From: JADJOM01 sp046327715
GTDB taxonomy: Bacteria > Gemmatimonadota > Gemmatimonadetes > Gemmatimonadales > GWC2-71-9
Assembly (NCBI GenBank): GCA_046327715.1
Contig: JAXLXY010000015.1
Location: 1-64,000 of the forward strand
Direction: 5' to 3'
DNA length: 64,000 nucleotides
Positions 1 through 10,806 of this stretch are shown piece after piece. Both the position numbers and the translations under genes were made by a program. A model generated the notes under the pieces. That model was given only the letters and a program-made list of their open reading frames with translations. It did not search any database and was not told the DNA's origin. Numbering within the stretch: position 1 is the first letter of the stretch; each line of letters starts with the position of its first letter.

Positions 1-2598
1 GGCGATCGGCACCCGGTACGGCGAGCAGCTCACGTAGTTCATCCCCAGGCTGTCGCAGAAGGCCACCGACTTGGGCTCGCCGCCGTGCTCGCCGCAGATC
101 CCGAGCTTGAGGTCCTGGCGCGTCTTGCGGCCCAGCTCGCAGGCCATCTGGATCAGCTTGCCCACGCCCCCCTGGTCCAGCACCTGGAACGGGTCGTCCT
201 CCATGATCCCGTGCTCCAGGTAGTAGGGGAGGAAGCGCCCCGCGTCATCGCGCGAGAGGCCCCAGGTGGTCTGGGTGAGGTCGTTGGTGCCGAAGGAGAA
301 GAACTGCGCCTCCCGGGCGATCTCGTCGGCGGTGAGCGCCGCGCGGGGCAGCTCGATCATGGTGCCGAGCAGGTAGGGCACCGTGATCTGCCGCTCGCGG
401 AACACCTCCTCGGCCACCTGCCGCACCAGCAGCGCCTGCTTGCGGAACTCCACCACGTTGGCCACCAGCGGGATCATCACCTCGGGCTGCACCCGGCCCT
501 TGCGCAGCGCCACCGCGCTCGCCGCCTCGAAGATCGCCCGCGCCTGCATGGCGGTGATCTCGGGGTAGGTGATGCCCAGGCGGCAGCCCCGCAGGCCAAG
601 CATCGGGTTGGCCTCCTGCAGGCCGTCCACGATGTGCTGCACCTCCTCCGGTGCCTTGCCCAGCGCCCGCGCCATCTCCTCGACCTCGCCCTTCTCCTTG
701 GGGAGGAACTCGTGCAGCGGCGGGTCCAGCAGGCGGATGGTGACCGGGAACCCCTCCATGGCGCGGAAGATCGACTCGAAGTCGCTGCGCTGCATCGGCA
801 GCAGCCGGGCCAGCGCCTTCTTCCGGCCCGCCACGTCCTGGGCCAGGATCATTTCCCGCATGGCGATCAGCCGGTCGCCCTCGAAGAACATGTGCTCCGT
901 GCGGCACAGCCCGATCCCCTCGGCCCCGAAGTCGCGGCCCCGGTGCGCGTCGGCCGGCGTGTCGGCGTTCACCCGCACCCGCAGGTGCCGCACCTTGTCG
1001 GCCCACTGCAGGATCCGGGTGAAGTTCCCCGACAGCTCCGGCGCCTTGAGCTCCGCCTTGCCGGCGTAGACCTTGCCGCTGGCGCCGTCGATGGTGATCC
1101 AGTCGCCCTGCCGGAGCGAGCGGCCGTTCACCGCGAAGGTGTGGCTCTCCTCGTCCACCACCAGGTGCTGGGCGCTCGCCACGCACGGCTTGCCGATGCC
1201 GCGGGCCACCACCGCCGCGTGGCTCGTCATGCCGCCCCGCGCCGTGAGGATCCCCCGGGCCGCCACCATCCCGTGGAAGTCCTCCGGGCTGGTCTCCCGC
1301 CGCACCAGGATCACCGCCTCGCCCTTGCGCGCCAGCTGCTCCGCCAGGTCGGCGTCGAATACCGCCGCCCCCGACGCCGCCCCCGGCGACGCCGGCAGGC
1401 CGGTGGTCAGCAGGTCCACCTGGCTGTCGGCGTTGATCGTGGGGTGCAGCAGCTGGTTGAGGTCGTTGGGGGGAATGCGGGCGACCGCCTCCTCCTCCGA
1501 GATGAACCCCTCGTCCACCATCTCGCAGGCGATCCGCACCGCCGCGTGCCCCGAGCGCTGCCCGCGCCGGGTCTGCAGCATGTACAGCTTGCCCCGCTCG
1601 ATCGTGAACTCCATGTCCTGCACGTCCCGGAAGTGCCGCTCCAGCACCCGCGCGATCCGGTCCAGCTCCGCGTAGGCGGCCGGCATCTCCTCCTTGAGCT
1701 TGGCGATCGGCTCCACGTGCCGGGTGCCCGAGACCACGTCCTCGCCCTGCGCGTTGAGCAGGTACTCGCCGTAGAGCGCCCGCTCGCCGGTGGAGGGGTC
1801 GCGGGTGAACGCCACCCCGGTGCCCGAGTCCTCACCCAGGTTGCCGAAGACCATCGTCACCACGTTGACCGCCGTGCCCATGCTGTCGGGCAGGTCGTGC
1901 AGCTTCCGGTAGTCGATCGCCCGGCGGGTGTGCCAGCTCTCGAACACCGCCGCGATCGCCCCCCACAGCTGCTCCATCGGGTCGTTGGGCCAGGGCTTGC
2001 CGCTCTCCTTCTCGGCGTGCGCCTTGTACTCGGCCACCAGCTTGCGGAACTCCTCCGCCGGCAGGTCGATGTCGCGCGCCACCTTCGCGGCATGCTTGCG
2101 GGCCTCGAGCATCGCCTCGAACGGCGCCTTGGCCAGGTCGAGCACCACCGTGGAGTACATCTGCACGAAGCGGCGGTAGCTGTCCCACGCGAACTGCGCG
2201 TTGCCGCTCTCCCGGGTGAGCCCCTCGACCGTCGCGTCGTTGAGCCCGAGGTTGAGGATCGTCTCCATCATCCCCGGCATCGACACCGGCGCGCCCGAGC
2301 GCACCGACACCAGCAGCGGCCGGTCCTTGCCGCCGAAGTGCCGGTTGGCCGCCGCCTCCAGCCGCTGCAGGCTGGTCTCCACCTGGCTGCGCAGCCAGGG
2401 CGGGAACTGCCGCGTCTCGAGGTAGGTGTTGCACAGGGTGGCGGCGATGGTGAAGCCCGGCGGGACCGGGATGCCGAGATTCGTCATCTCGGCCAGGCCC
2501 GCGCCCTTGCCGCCCAGGATGTCCTTCATGGTGGCCGTGCCGTCGGCGCGGCCCGAGCCGAAGAAATAGACCGAGGGCTGACTGTAGGTTCCGCTCAT
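1..2598 (-). CDS. ppdK: Pyruvate, phosphate dikinase (3' end cut by the window edge)
   Basis: Interconverts pyruvate, ATP and phosphate with phosphoenolpyruvate, AMP and pyrophosphate in the cytoplasm. 866 codons are visible. The frame is still open at base 1, where it reads through the C-terminal CSPYRVPIA motif, so only about ten residues should be missing. The N-terminal ATP-grasp region begins with KDILGGKGAGLAEM. The swivelling phospho-histidine lies in GGMTSHAAVVARG (His460), and the catalytic cysteine in GICGEHGG (Cys835). The ATG sits in an ATGA overlap with the purF stop, so translation is probably coupled to purF. It is the last visible gene of the purine unit. Together with the PEP carboxylase at 38.7-41.4 kb it could set the cell's PEP supply, which is an inference. 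Confidence 0.96.
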   Translation of the reverse strand, partial: MSGTYSQPSVYFFGSGRADGTATMKDILGGKGAGLAEMTNLGIPVPPGFTIAATLCNTYLETRQFPPWLRSQVETSLQRLEAAANRHFGGKDRPLLVSVRSGAPVSMPGMMETILNLGLNDATVEGLTRESGNAQFAWDSYRRFVQMYSTVVLDLAKAPFEAMLEARKHAAKVARDIDLPAEEFRKLVAEYKAHAEKESGKPWPNDPMEQLWGAIAAVFESWHTRRAIDYRKLHDLPDSMGTAVNVVTMVFGNLGEDSGTGVAFTRDPSTGERALYGEYLLNAQGEDVVSGTRHVEPIAKLKEEMPAAYAELDRIARVLERHFRDVQDMEFTIERGKLYMLQTRRGQRSGHAAVRIACEMVDEGFISEEEAVARIPPNDLNQLLHPTINADSQVDLLTTGLPASPGAASGAAVFDADLAEQLARKGEAVILVRRETSPEDFHGMVAARGILTARGGMTSHAAVVARGIGKPCVASAQHLVVDEESHTFAVNGRSLRQGDWITIDGASGKVYAGKAELKAPELSGNFTRILQWADKVRHLRVRVNADTPADAHRGRDFGAEGIGLCRTEHMFFEGDRLIAMREMILAQDVAGRKKALARLLPMQRSDFESIFRAMEGFPVTIRLLDPPLHEFLPKEKGEVEEMARALGKAPEEVQHIVDGLQEANPMLGLRGCRLGITYPEITAMQARAIFEAASAVALRKGRVQPEVMIPLVANVVEFRKQALLVRQVAEEVFRERQITVPYLLGTMIELPRAALTADEIAREAQFFSFGTNDLTQTTWGLSRDDAGRFLPYYLEHGIMEDDPFQVLDQGGVGKLIQMACELGRKTRQDLKLGICGEHGGEPKSVAFCDSLGMNYVSCSPYRVPIA

Positions 2599-3989
2599 GC
2601 CGGTGTCGTGAGAATGGGGGCCGCGTGCCTGAGGCTCACCAGGTCATCGGAGATGTCGGTGGGGTACTTCCCCGAGAAGCACGCGTGACAGAACTGACTC
2701 CTGGCTCCGCCAGCACGGAGCATGCCATCCAGCGAGAGGTACCCGAGGGAATCGACCCCCAGGTACTCCCGGATCTCGTCGGGCGAGTGCGTGGCCCCGA
2801 TCAGCTCCTCGCGGGTCGGGGTGTCGATCCCGTAGTGGCACGGCCCGGTGATCGGCGGGCTCCCCAGCCGCAGGTGCACCTCGCGGGCCCCCGCGGCCCG
2901 GATCATCTGCACCAGCCCCTTGCTGGTGGTGCCCCGCACCAGGCTGTCGTCCACCATCACCACCCTGCGCCCCTCGATCACGCCGCGCACCGGGTTGAAC
3001 TTGATCTTGACCTTGGCCACCCGCAGCGCCTGCGTCGGGTTGATGAACGTGCGCCCCACGTAGTGGTTGCGGATGAGCCCGTTCTCGAGCTTGATCCCGC
3101 TCACCTCCGCGAACCCCAGCGCCATCGCGTTGCTGCTGTCCGGCACGCTGAAGACCACCTCGGCCCCGGGCGCCGGGTGCTCCCGCGCCAGCTGCCGCCC
3201 CAGCTCCCGCCGCACCCGGTCCACCGACTCGCCGAAGATGCGGCTGTCGGGCCGGCCGAAGTACACCAGCTCGAACACGCAGCGGCTCTGGGGCCGGGGC
3301 TGCAGCCGCGCCAGCTCGGTGATCTGCCCCTCCTCGATCCGGAGGAACTGGCCCGGCTCGAGCTCGCACACCATCGAGGCGCCCACCAGGTCGAGCGCGC
3401 AGGTCTCCGAGGCCACGATCACCCCGCCGGCGATCCGCCCCAGCACCAGCGGCCGGAAGCCCCGCGGGTCCACCACCGCGTAAATGGTACGCCCGACCGA
3501 GAGCAGGAGGGTGAAGGCGCCTTCACAGCGCTCCAGCGCCTCCCGGATCTGCCCCTCGGGGGTGGCCTGGCGGCTGCGGGCGATGAGGTGCAGCAGCACC
3601 TCGGTGTCGGTGGTGGTGGTGAAGATCGAGCCCTCGTCCACCAGCTCGCGGCGCAGGGCGGGGGCGTTGGTGAGGTTGCCGTTGTGCGCCACCGTGAGCG
3701 GGCCGTGGCGGTAGTCGATCAGCAGCGGCTGCGCGTTGGCGATCACCGAGCTGCCGGCGGTGCTGTAGCGGGTGTGCCCCACCGCCACGTCGCCGGTCAG
3801 CTTGGAGAGGTTCCCCTCGTTGAAGTTCTCCGAGACCAGCCCCATCCCGCGGTGCGCCCGGGCGCGGCCCTGCTCGTCCACCGCCACGATCCCGGCCGAC
3901 TCCTGCCCCCGGTGCTGCAGGGCGTAGAGGCCGAGATAGGTCAGGCGCGCCGCGTCAGGCACCCCTGAGACGCCGAAGACACCGCACAT
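2595..3989 (-). CDS. purF: Amidophosphoribosyltransferase
   Basis: Makes 5-phosphoribosylamine from PRPP and glutamine, the committed step of purine synthesis. The protein has 464 residues. It starts MCGVFGV, so the glutaminase nucleophile Cys2 is exposed once Met is removed, with no propeptide. The N-terminal Ntn-glutaminase domain contains LQHRGQES. The C-terminal PRTase domain has the PRPP loop VMVDDSLVRGTTS. Cysteines in SRCVF, GPCHYG and FCHACFSGKYP match the 4Fe-4S ligands of the Bacillus-type enzyme. It lies downstream of purL, separated by about 97 bases of octamer repeat, and overlaps ppdK by 4 bases. Confidence 0.97.
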   Translation of the reverse strand: MCGVFGVSGVPDAARLTYLGLYALQHRGQESAGIVAVDEQGRARAHRGMGLVSENFNEGNLSKLTGDVAVGHTRYSTAGSSVIANAQPLLIDYRHGPLTVAHNGNLTNAPALRRELVDEGSIFTTTTDTEVLLHLIARSRQATPEGQIREALERCEGAFTLLLSVGRTIYAVVDPRGFRPLVLGRIAGGVIVASETCALDLVGASMVCELEPGQFLRIEEGQITELARLQPRPQSRCVFELVYFGRPDSRIFGESVDRVRRELGRQLAREHPAPGAEVVFSVPDSSNAMALGFAEVSGIKLENGLIRNHYVGRTFINPTQALRVAKVKIKFNPVRGVIEGRRVVMVDDSLVRGTTSKGLVQMIRAAGAREVHLRLGSPPITGPCHYGIDTPTREELIGATHSPDEIREYLGVDSLGYLSLDGMLRAGGARSQFCHACFSGKYPTDISDDLVSLRHAAPILTTPA

Positions 3990-4023
3990 GAGGAGCTCCC
4001 CTGTTCAAACCGCCTACCCCCCC

Positions 4024-4086
4024 AACCGCCTAACCGCCTAACCGCCCAACCGCCCAATCGCCCAATCGCCCAATCGCCCAACCGCC

Positions 4087-4087
<1 letters not shown>
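4024..4087. repeat. Octamer tandem repeat between purL and purF (8 units)
   Basis: Eight perfect-length 8-base units (AACCGCCT, AACCGCCC, AATCGCCC) run back to back and stop on the first base of the purL stop codon. The coding strand reads GGGCGGTT/GGGCGATT, so GGG runs recur every 8 bases and fit a G-quadruplex pattern. The same unit recurs at 7131-7178 and, as GAGCCGCC, at 17364-17403. Confidence 0.9.
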
Positions 4088-6356
<2,269 letters not shown>

Positions 6357-6360
<4 letters not shown>

Positions 6361-6680
6361 TTCTTCTTCCCCCGCAGGCTGCCGAAGAAGTCGCCCAGTG
6401 CCCGGCTCATGAAGCCGCTCGCCTCGAGGTGCATCACGGCATCGATCTCCCCGGCGTCGAGCCACACCCCATGGCAGTCGGGACAGGAGTCGATCTGCAG
6501 CTTGTGGAACTCCTGGGTCACCAGGTGCCCGCCACACTTGGGGCAGCGCATGTGGTGGCTCTTCCGCTCCGCGTCCTGGCTGAGCTTCGCCTGCTCGGCC
6601 TTCTTGCGCTCGATCCGCTCGGCCTCGAGCCTGGCGAAGTACTCTTCCTCGTTCCGGCTCGGCTTGTTCTCGGCAGTCAT
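6357..6680 (-). CDS. Small zinc-ribbon protein (TFIIB-type zinc finger family)
   Basis: A 107-residue protein. A charged, probably helical N-terminal half rich in Glu, Lys and Arg (residues 1-40) is followed by a zinc ribbon, MRCPKCGG...IDSCPDCHGVWLDAGEI (two CxxC pairs, about residues 44-80), and a basic C terminus. The ribbon matches the short bacterial zf-TFIIB-like family, whose members have no settled function. It sits between the BamE-like gene and purL and overlaps purL as GTGA, so it is cotranscribed with purine genes. Any role in that pathway is unknown. Confidence 0.85.
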
Positions 6681-6768
6681 GGTCGTTCGATCCTCGTATG
6701 GTGATCGCCCACTACCCTGGCGCGCCCTGGTGTCGTCGGTTGGCGCGCACCAGCGCGCGCCTCTCCCC

Positions 6769-6808
6769 CCGCTTCCCGCTTCCCGTTTCCCTTTTCCCGC
6801 TTCCCGTC
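6769..6808. repeat. Heptamer G-rich tandem repeat
   Basis: About six units of GGGAAGC/GGGAAAC type, read on the minus strand, start one base beyond the stop codon of the BamE-like gene. They occupy the start of the 129-base gap before the zinc-ribbon gene. GGG runs separated by four bases fit a canonical G-quadruplex pattern in the transcript. Confidence 0.85.
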
Positions 6809-6809
6809 T

Positions 6810-7180
6810 CTACGGCGCCACCGTCTGTTCCGGCGCCCGGTCCGCCGGCGACGACGAGATCCCGTCGTACCGCCGGCGCGAGTCCCGCACGATCGCGTCG
6901 ATCACCTGCCCGTGCTCCAGGAAGACGATGTCGTACGTCCCGCAGCGCCGCAGGCAGTCGTTGCGGTAGTAGAGGTAGCTCATGATCCCGTGGCTGCGGC
7001 GGGTGAGCGGCGTGCCCCACGCCCCCCGCACCTGCGCCTCGGTCATCCCCGGCTTGATGCTCACCACCGCCGGCGCCTGTGCCACCACCGGTCCCGCCGC
7101 GAGCAGCGCCAGCAGCAACCCCACCCGTCCAACCGCCCAACCGCCCAACCGCCTAACCGCCCAACCGCCCAACCGCCCCC

Positions 7181-7184
<4 letters not shown>
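6810..7184 (-). CDS. Secreted BamE/SmpA-like domain protein
   Basis: A 124-residue predicted exported protein. Residues about 20-38 form a hydrophobic signal segment (VGLLLALLAAGPVVAQA) with an AQA-type cleavage site, so it is probably periplasmic. The mature part has SIKPGMTEAQVRGAWGTP, the pattern of BamE/SmpA-OmlA lipid-binding-fold proteins, and a Cys pair in NDCLRRCG that could form a disulfide. The ATG at 7184 overlaps the purQ stop as ATGA. Residues 3-18 (RLGGWAVR then RLGGWAVG) are encoded by the octamer repeat at 7131-7178, so the true start could instead be the GTG of VGRVGLLL. Function unknown. Confidence 0.72.
7131..7178. repeat. Octamer tandem repeat inside the start of the BamE-like gene (6 units)
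   Basis: Six 8-base units (AACCGCCC, one AACCGCCT) lie within the first codons of the BamE-like gene. Three units make 24 bases, so translation gives an eight-residue repeat. It is the same family as 4024-4087. Confidence 0.9.
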
Positions 7185-7875
<691 letters not shown>

Positions 7876-7876
<1 letters not shown>

Positions 7877-8124
7877 CAGGCCTCCACCTCCACCAGGTAG
7901 TCCTCGGTCACCGGGTTGGCGAGCAGCTTGTCGCACATCGCCCGCGCCCGCACCCGGGCCTCCTCGGCCGACGGCGCGTTCACCGACAGCTCGATCGCCT
8001 TGCCGATCCGGACGTTCGACGCCTCGCCGAAGCCGAGCGCCGTGAGCGCGTGCTCCACCGCCAGCCCCTGCGGGTCGAGCAACCCCGCCCGCGGCACGAT
8101 CCGGACGTGAACCTTGTATGCCAT
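7876..8124 (-). CDS. purS: Phosphoribosylformylglycinamidine synthase subunit PurS
   Basis: Small 82-residue bridging subunit of the FGAM synthase complex. It starts MAYKVHVRIVPRAGLLDPQG and has the typical VRIGKAIEL core. The in-frame extension upstream to 8235 is only translated heptamer repeat, so I reject it. It overlaps purQ by one base. Confidence 0.95.
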
Positions 8125-8171
8125 GCCTGCTCCCTGTGCGTCGCCGTTGCCTGCGCCCCTGTCACCGCCGC

Positions 8172-8252
8172 TCCCCGCTTCCTCTCCCCGCCTCCCGCTT
8201 CCCGCTTCCCGTTTCTTGCTCCCCGCTTCCCGCATCCCGCTTCCCGTTTCCC
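8172..8252. repeat. Heptamer G-rich tandem repeat between pssA and purS
   Basis: Imperfect GGGAAGC/GGGAAAC heptamers (minus strand) fill most of the 138-base gap between pssA and purS. Some units are degraded (cctctccccgcctccc), so this copy is less regular than the one at 14521-14637. No other feature is visible in the gap. Confidence 0.8.
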
Positions 8253-8262
8253 AGGCGCCCTC

Positions 8263-9129
8263 CTACTCCTCCCCATTCCCCCGCTTGAGCCCGGTCAGTC
8301 TCGGCGATGTCCGCCGCATCTCCGACTCGTCGGTCTCGTCGGTTTCGCCCGCGTCCACCACCGAGAGCGGCACCGCCTCGCCGTGGTCGCTCAGGCTGAG
8401 CGCGGCGTGCCGCACCAGCCCGAAGGCCAGGTACACCACGCCGAGGGGGAAGAGGAACATGCTCGGCATCCAGAGCGACCCCACCAGGATCACCAGGTGC
8501 ACCGCCAGCCCGGCCAGCCCCTTGGCCGTCCGGAAGCCCAGGGCGGGGAAGCGCGGGTACTTGACCGTGCTCACCATCAGCAGCGAGAGCAGCACCATCA
8601 GGATGGTGAGCCCCTCGCGCTGGAAGTCGAGGTACGCCAGCGACTGCCGGTACCAGTGGGTCTGGCTGAAGGGGTAGTAGACCGCGAGCGTCATCCCCGC
8701 CGACGGCGAGGGCATGCCGGTGAACCACCCCGGCTTGCCGGTGCCGTGCTGCACGTTGTAGCGGGCGAGCCGCACCGCCACCGCCACCACGTACATGTAG
8801 CAGATGAGCCAGCCGAATTTCCCGGCGTTCTGGAACTCGAGGAAGAACATGATCAGCGCCGGCGCCACCCCGAAGCTGATGCAGTCCACCAGGCTGTCGA
8901 GCTCCGCGCCGAACTTGGTGCCGGTGCCGGAGAGCCGCGCCACCCGGCCGTCCAGCATGTCGAGCACCCCGGCGAAGACGATGAACCAGGCCGCCCAGGT
9001 GAAGTTCCCCCGGAAGGCCGAGATGATCGCCCACATCCCGAAGAACATGTTGCCGAGCGTGAAGGCGCTCGGGATCACGATCACCACCCGCCGCATGTCG
9101 GGCCGCCGCAGGCCCCGGCGCGAAGGCAT
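8263..9129 (-). CDS. pssA: CDP-diacylglycerol-serine O-phosphatidyltransferase
   Basis: Makes phosphatidylserine from CDP-diacylglycerol and serine in the inner membrane. 288 residues from the ATG at 9129, which overlaps the psd stop as TGATG; an ATG three codons further upstream is also possible. The CDP-alcohol phosphotransferase signature is complete in DMLDGRVARLSGTGTKFG followed by AELDSLVD. Several hydrophobic membrane segments follow. The C-terminal tail is hydrophilic (ETDETDESEMRR). It pairs with psd upstream to give the phosphatidylethanolamine route, and both are embedded in the purine unit. Confidence 0.94.
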   Translation of the reverse strand: MPSRRGLRRPDMRRVVIVIPSAFTLGNMFFGMWAIISAFRGNFTWAAWFIVFAGVLDMLDGRVARLSGTGTKFGAELDSLVDCISFGVAPALIMFFLEFQNAGKFGWLICYMYVVAVAVRLARYNVQHGTGKPGWFTGMPSPSAGMTLAVYYPFSQTHWYRQSLAYLDFQREGLTILMVLLSLLMVSTVKYPRFPALGFRTAKGLAGLAVHLVILVGSLWMPSMFLFPLGVVYLAFGLVRHAALSLSDHGEAVPLSVVDAGETDETDESEMRRTSPRLTGLKRGNGEE

Positions 9130-9755
9130 CAGTCCCATTGGGCCACCACCGTCTGTCCCGCCACGGTCTTGTCGCCGGTGTGCACGAGGACCCTGGCGCT
9201 GGCTGGAAGGAAGACATCCACCCGCGAGCCGAACCGGATGAGCCCCATCCGCTCGGCCTGCTGCACCGCGGTGCCCGGCTGGTGGTCGGTCACGATCCGC
9301 CGCGCCACCAGCCCCGCGATCTGCCGCACCAGGATCTTCCCCCGCGCCGTGCGGAGGCCGATGGTGCTCTGCTCGTTCTCGAGGCTCGCCTTCTCGGTGC
9401 CGGCGTGCCCGAACCGCCCCTTGTTGTAGTGCCGGTACTCGAGCGTCCCGCTCATCGGGTAGCGGTTCACGTGCACGTTGAACACGTTCATGAAGATCGA
9501 GACCCGCTGGGTCCGCTCCTGCACGTAGTCCGGCTCGTCCACCGTCACCACGCTCACCACCACCCCGTCGGCCGGGGCGATCACCAGCTGGTCGCCCCGT
9601 GGCCCCTCGCGCACCGGGTCGCGGAAGAAGGCGATGACCCACACCGCCACCGGCAGCCACAGCAGCGCGGCCCACAGCGGGGCGAAGGCGTAGAGCACCA
9701 GCTCCAGCGCCCAGAACGCCAGGATGAACGGCCAGCCCTCGGGGGCGACGCGCAT
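9129..9755 (-). CDS. psd: Phosphatidylserine decarboxylase (short, type-A proenzyme)
   Basis: Decarboxylates phosphatidylserine to phosphatidylethanolamine at the inner membrane. At 208 residues it has the length of the short PSD-A class, not the roughly 300-residue E. coli type. Two hydrophobic segments lie in residues 8-45. ADGVVV and HVNRYPMSG are family motifs. The pyruvoyl-forming cleavage would fall at Gly176-Ser177 in IRFGSRVD. It overlaps purC upstream as TGATG and pssA downstream by one base. Confidence 0.93.
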   Translation of the reverse strand: MRVAPEGWPFILAFWALELVLYAFAPLWAALLWLPVAVWVIAFFRDPVREGPRGDQLVIAPADGVVVSVVTVDEPDYVQERTQRVSIFMNVFNVHVNRYPMSGTLEYRHYNKGRFGHAGTEKASLENEQSTIGLRTARGKILVRQIAGLVARRIVTDHQPGTAVQQAERMGLIRFGSRVDVFLPASARVLVHTGDKTVAGQTVVAQWD

Positions 9756-10678
9756 CAGGCATCCTCCGGCAGGTCGAAGCCGGTGAGCCGGCGGAAGGCC
9801 TCGAGGTAGCGCTGGCTGGTGGCCGCGATGACCTCGGGGGTCAGCGTCGGGGGCGGGGCCTCGCCGTTCCAGCGGCCCTGCGCCTTGAGGCCGAGCAGCC
9901 AGTCGCGCAGCGGCTGCTTGTCGAAGCTGGGCTGGCTGCGGCCCGGCAGGTACTGGTCGGCGGGCCAGAAGCGCGAGCTGTCGGGCGTCATCACCTCGTC
10001 GATCAGCCGCAGCGTCCCCTGGGTGTCCACCCCGAACTCGAACTTGGTGTCGGCGATGATGATCCCGCGGGTGGCGGCGTAGTCGCGGCCGGCGCCGTAG
10101 ACCGCGAAGCTCGCGTCGCGGAGCCGGATCGCCAGCGCCGGCCCGAGCGCGGTGGCCATGGTGGAGAAGGTCACGTTGATGTCGTGCCCGGCCTCCTCCT
10201 TGGTGGCGGGGGAGAAGACCGGCGGCTCCAGCCGCGCGCTCTCCACCAGCCCGCCCGGCAGCGCCTCGCCCGCCAGGGTGCCGCTCTCCTTGTATTCCTT
10301 CCAGGCCGAGCCGGAGAGGTAGCCGCGCACCACGCACTCGAAGGGCACCGGCGTGGTGCGCCGCACCAGCATCGTGCGCCCGGCGATCTCGGCGCGGTGC
10401 GGCGCCAGCGCCGGGAACCGCCGCACCACCTCGCTGGTGCGCGCCGTCACGAAGTGGCTCGGCACCTGCGCCCCCAGCAGCTCGAACCAGAACGCGCTGA
10501 TCTGGGTCAGCACCGCGCCCTTCCGCGGGATGGCCTCGCGCATCACGATGTCGAACGCGCTCACCCGGTCGCTCGCCACCAGGAGCAGGTGGTCGCGGTC
10601 GGCCTCGTACACCTCGCGCACCTTGCCCTTCCGCAGCAGCGGCAGGGGGAGGCGGCTCTCGGTCAGGACGTGCGTCAT
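9755..10678 (-). CDS. purC: Phosphoribosylaminoimidazole-succinocarboxamide synthase
   Basis: SAICAR synthetase, which joins CAIR and aspartate with ATP. 307 residues, the length of the longer PurC class. Motifs include RKGKVREVYE at the N terminus, ASDRVSAFD, ECVVRGYLSGSAWKEY and IIIADTKFEFG. An inverted heptamer-repeat block separates it from purB upstream, and it overlaps psd downstream by one base. Confidence 0.96.
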   Translation of the reverse strand: MTHVLTESRLPLPLLRKGKVREVYEADRDHLLLVASDRVSAFDIVMREAIPRKGAVLTQISAFWFELLGAQVPSHFVTARTSEVVRRFPALAPHRAEIAGRTMLVRRTTPVPFECVVRGYLSGSAWKEYKESGTLAGEALPGGLVESARLEPPVFSPATKEEAGHDINVTFSTMATALGPALAIRLRDASFAVYGAGRDYAATRGIIIADTKFEFGVDTQGTLRLIDEVMTPDSSRFWPADQYLPGRSQPSFDKQPLRDWLLGLKAQGRWNGEAPPPTLTPEVIAATSQRYLEAFRRLTGFDLPEDA

Positions 10679-10696
10679 GGCGTCGTCTCGTTCCAG

Positions 10697-10806
10697 GGGC
10701 GGGAAGCGGGAAGCGGGAAGAGGGAAGGACGGGTCAGTCCCGCACCCGCCATGTCCATGCCGGTTCCCGTTCCCCGCTTCCCGTTTCCCGTTTCCCGTTT
10801 CCCGCT
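10697..10806. repeat. Heptamer repeats in inverted orientation between purB and purC
   Basis: The plus strand carries GGGAAGC-type units at about 10697-10729 and the complementary CTTCCCG-type units at about 10764-10806. The two blocks face each other across about 35 bases and could pair into one long hairpin in the purB-purC transcript. The right block ends at the purB stop codon. Confidence 0.82.

Noticed and set aside
85..2688. Long plus-strand open frame of 867 codons opposite ppdK
   Set aside because: Rich in His, Arg, Leu and Pro with no domain; it is the codon-complement shadow of the clear PPDK reading frame in very GC-rich DNA.
6361..6537. 59-codon N-terminal extension of PurL
   Set aside because: It overlaps most of the zinc-ribbon gene, and PurL homology begins after the GTG at 6360, which has a GTGA overlap like its neighbours.
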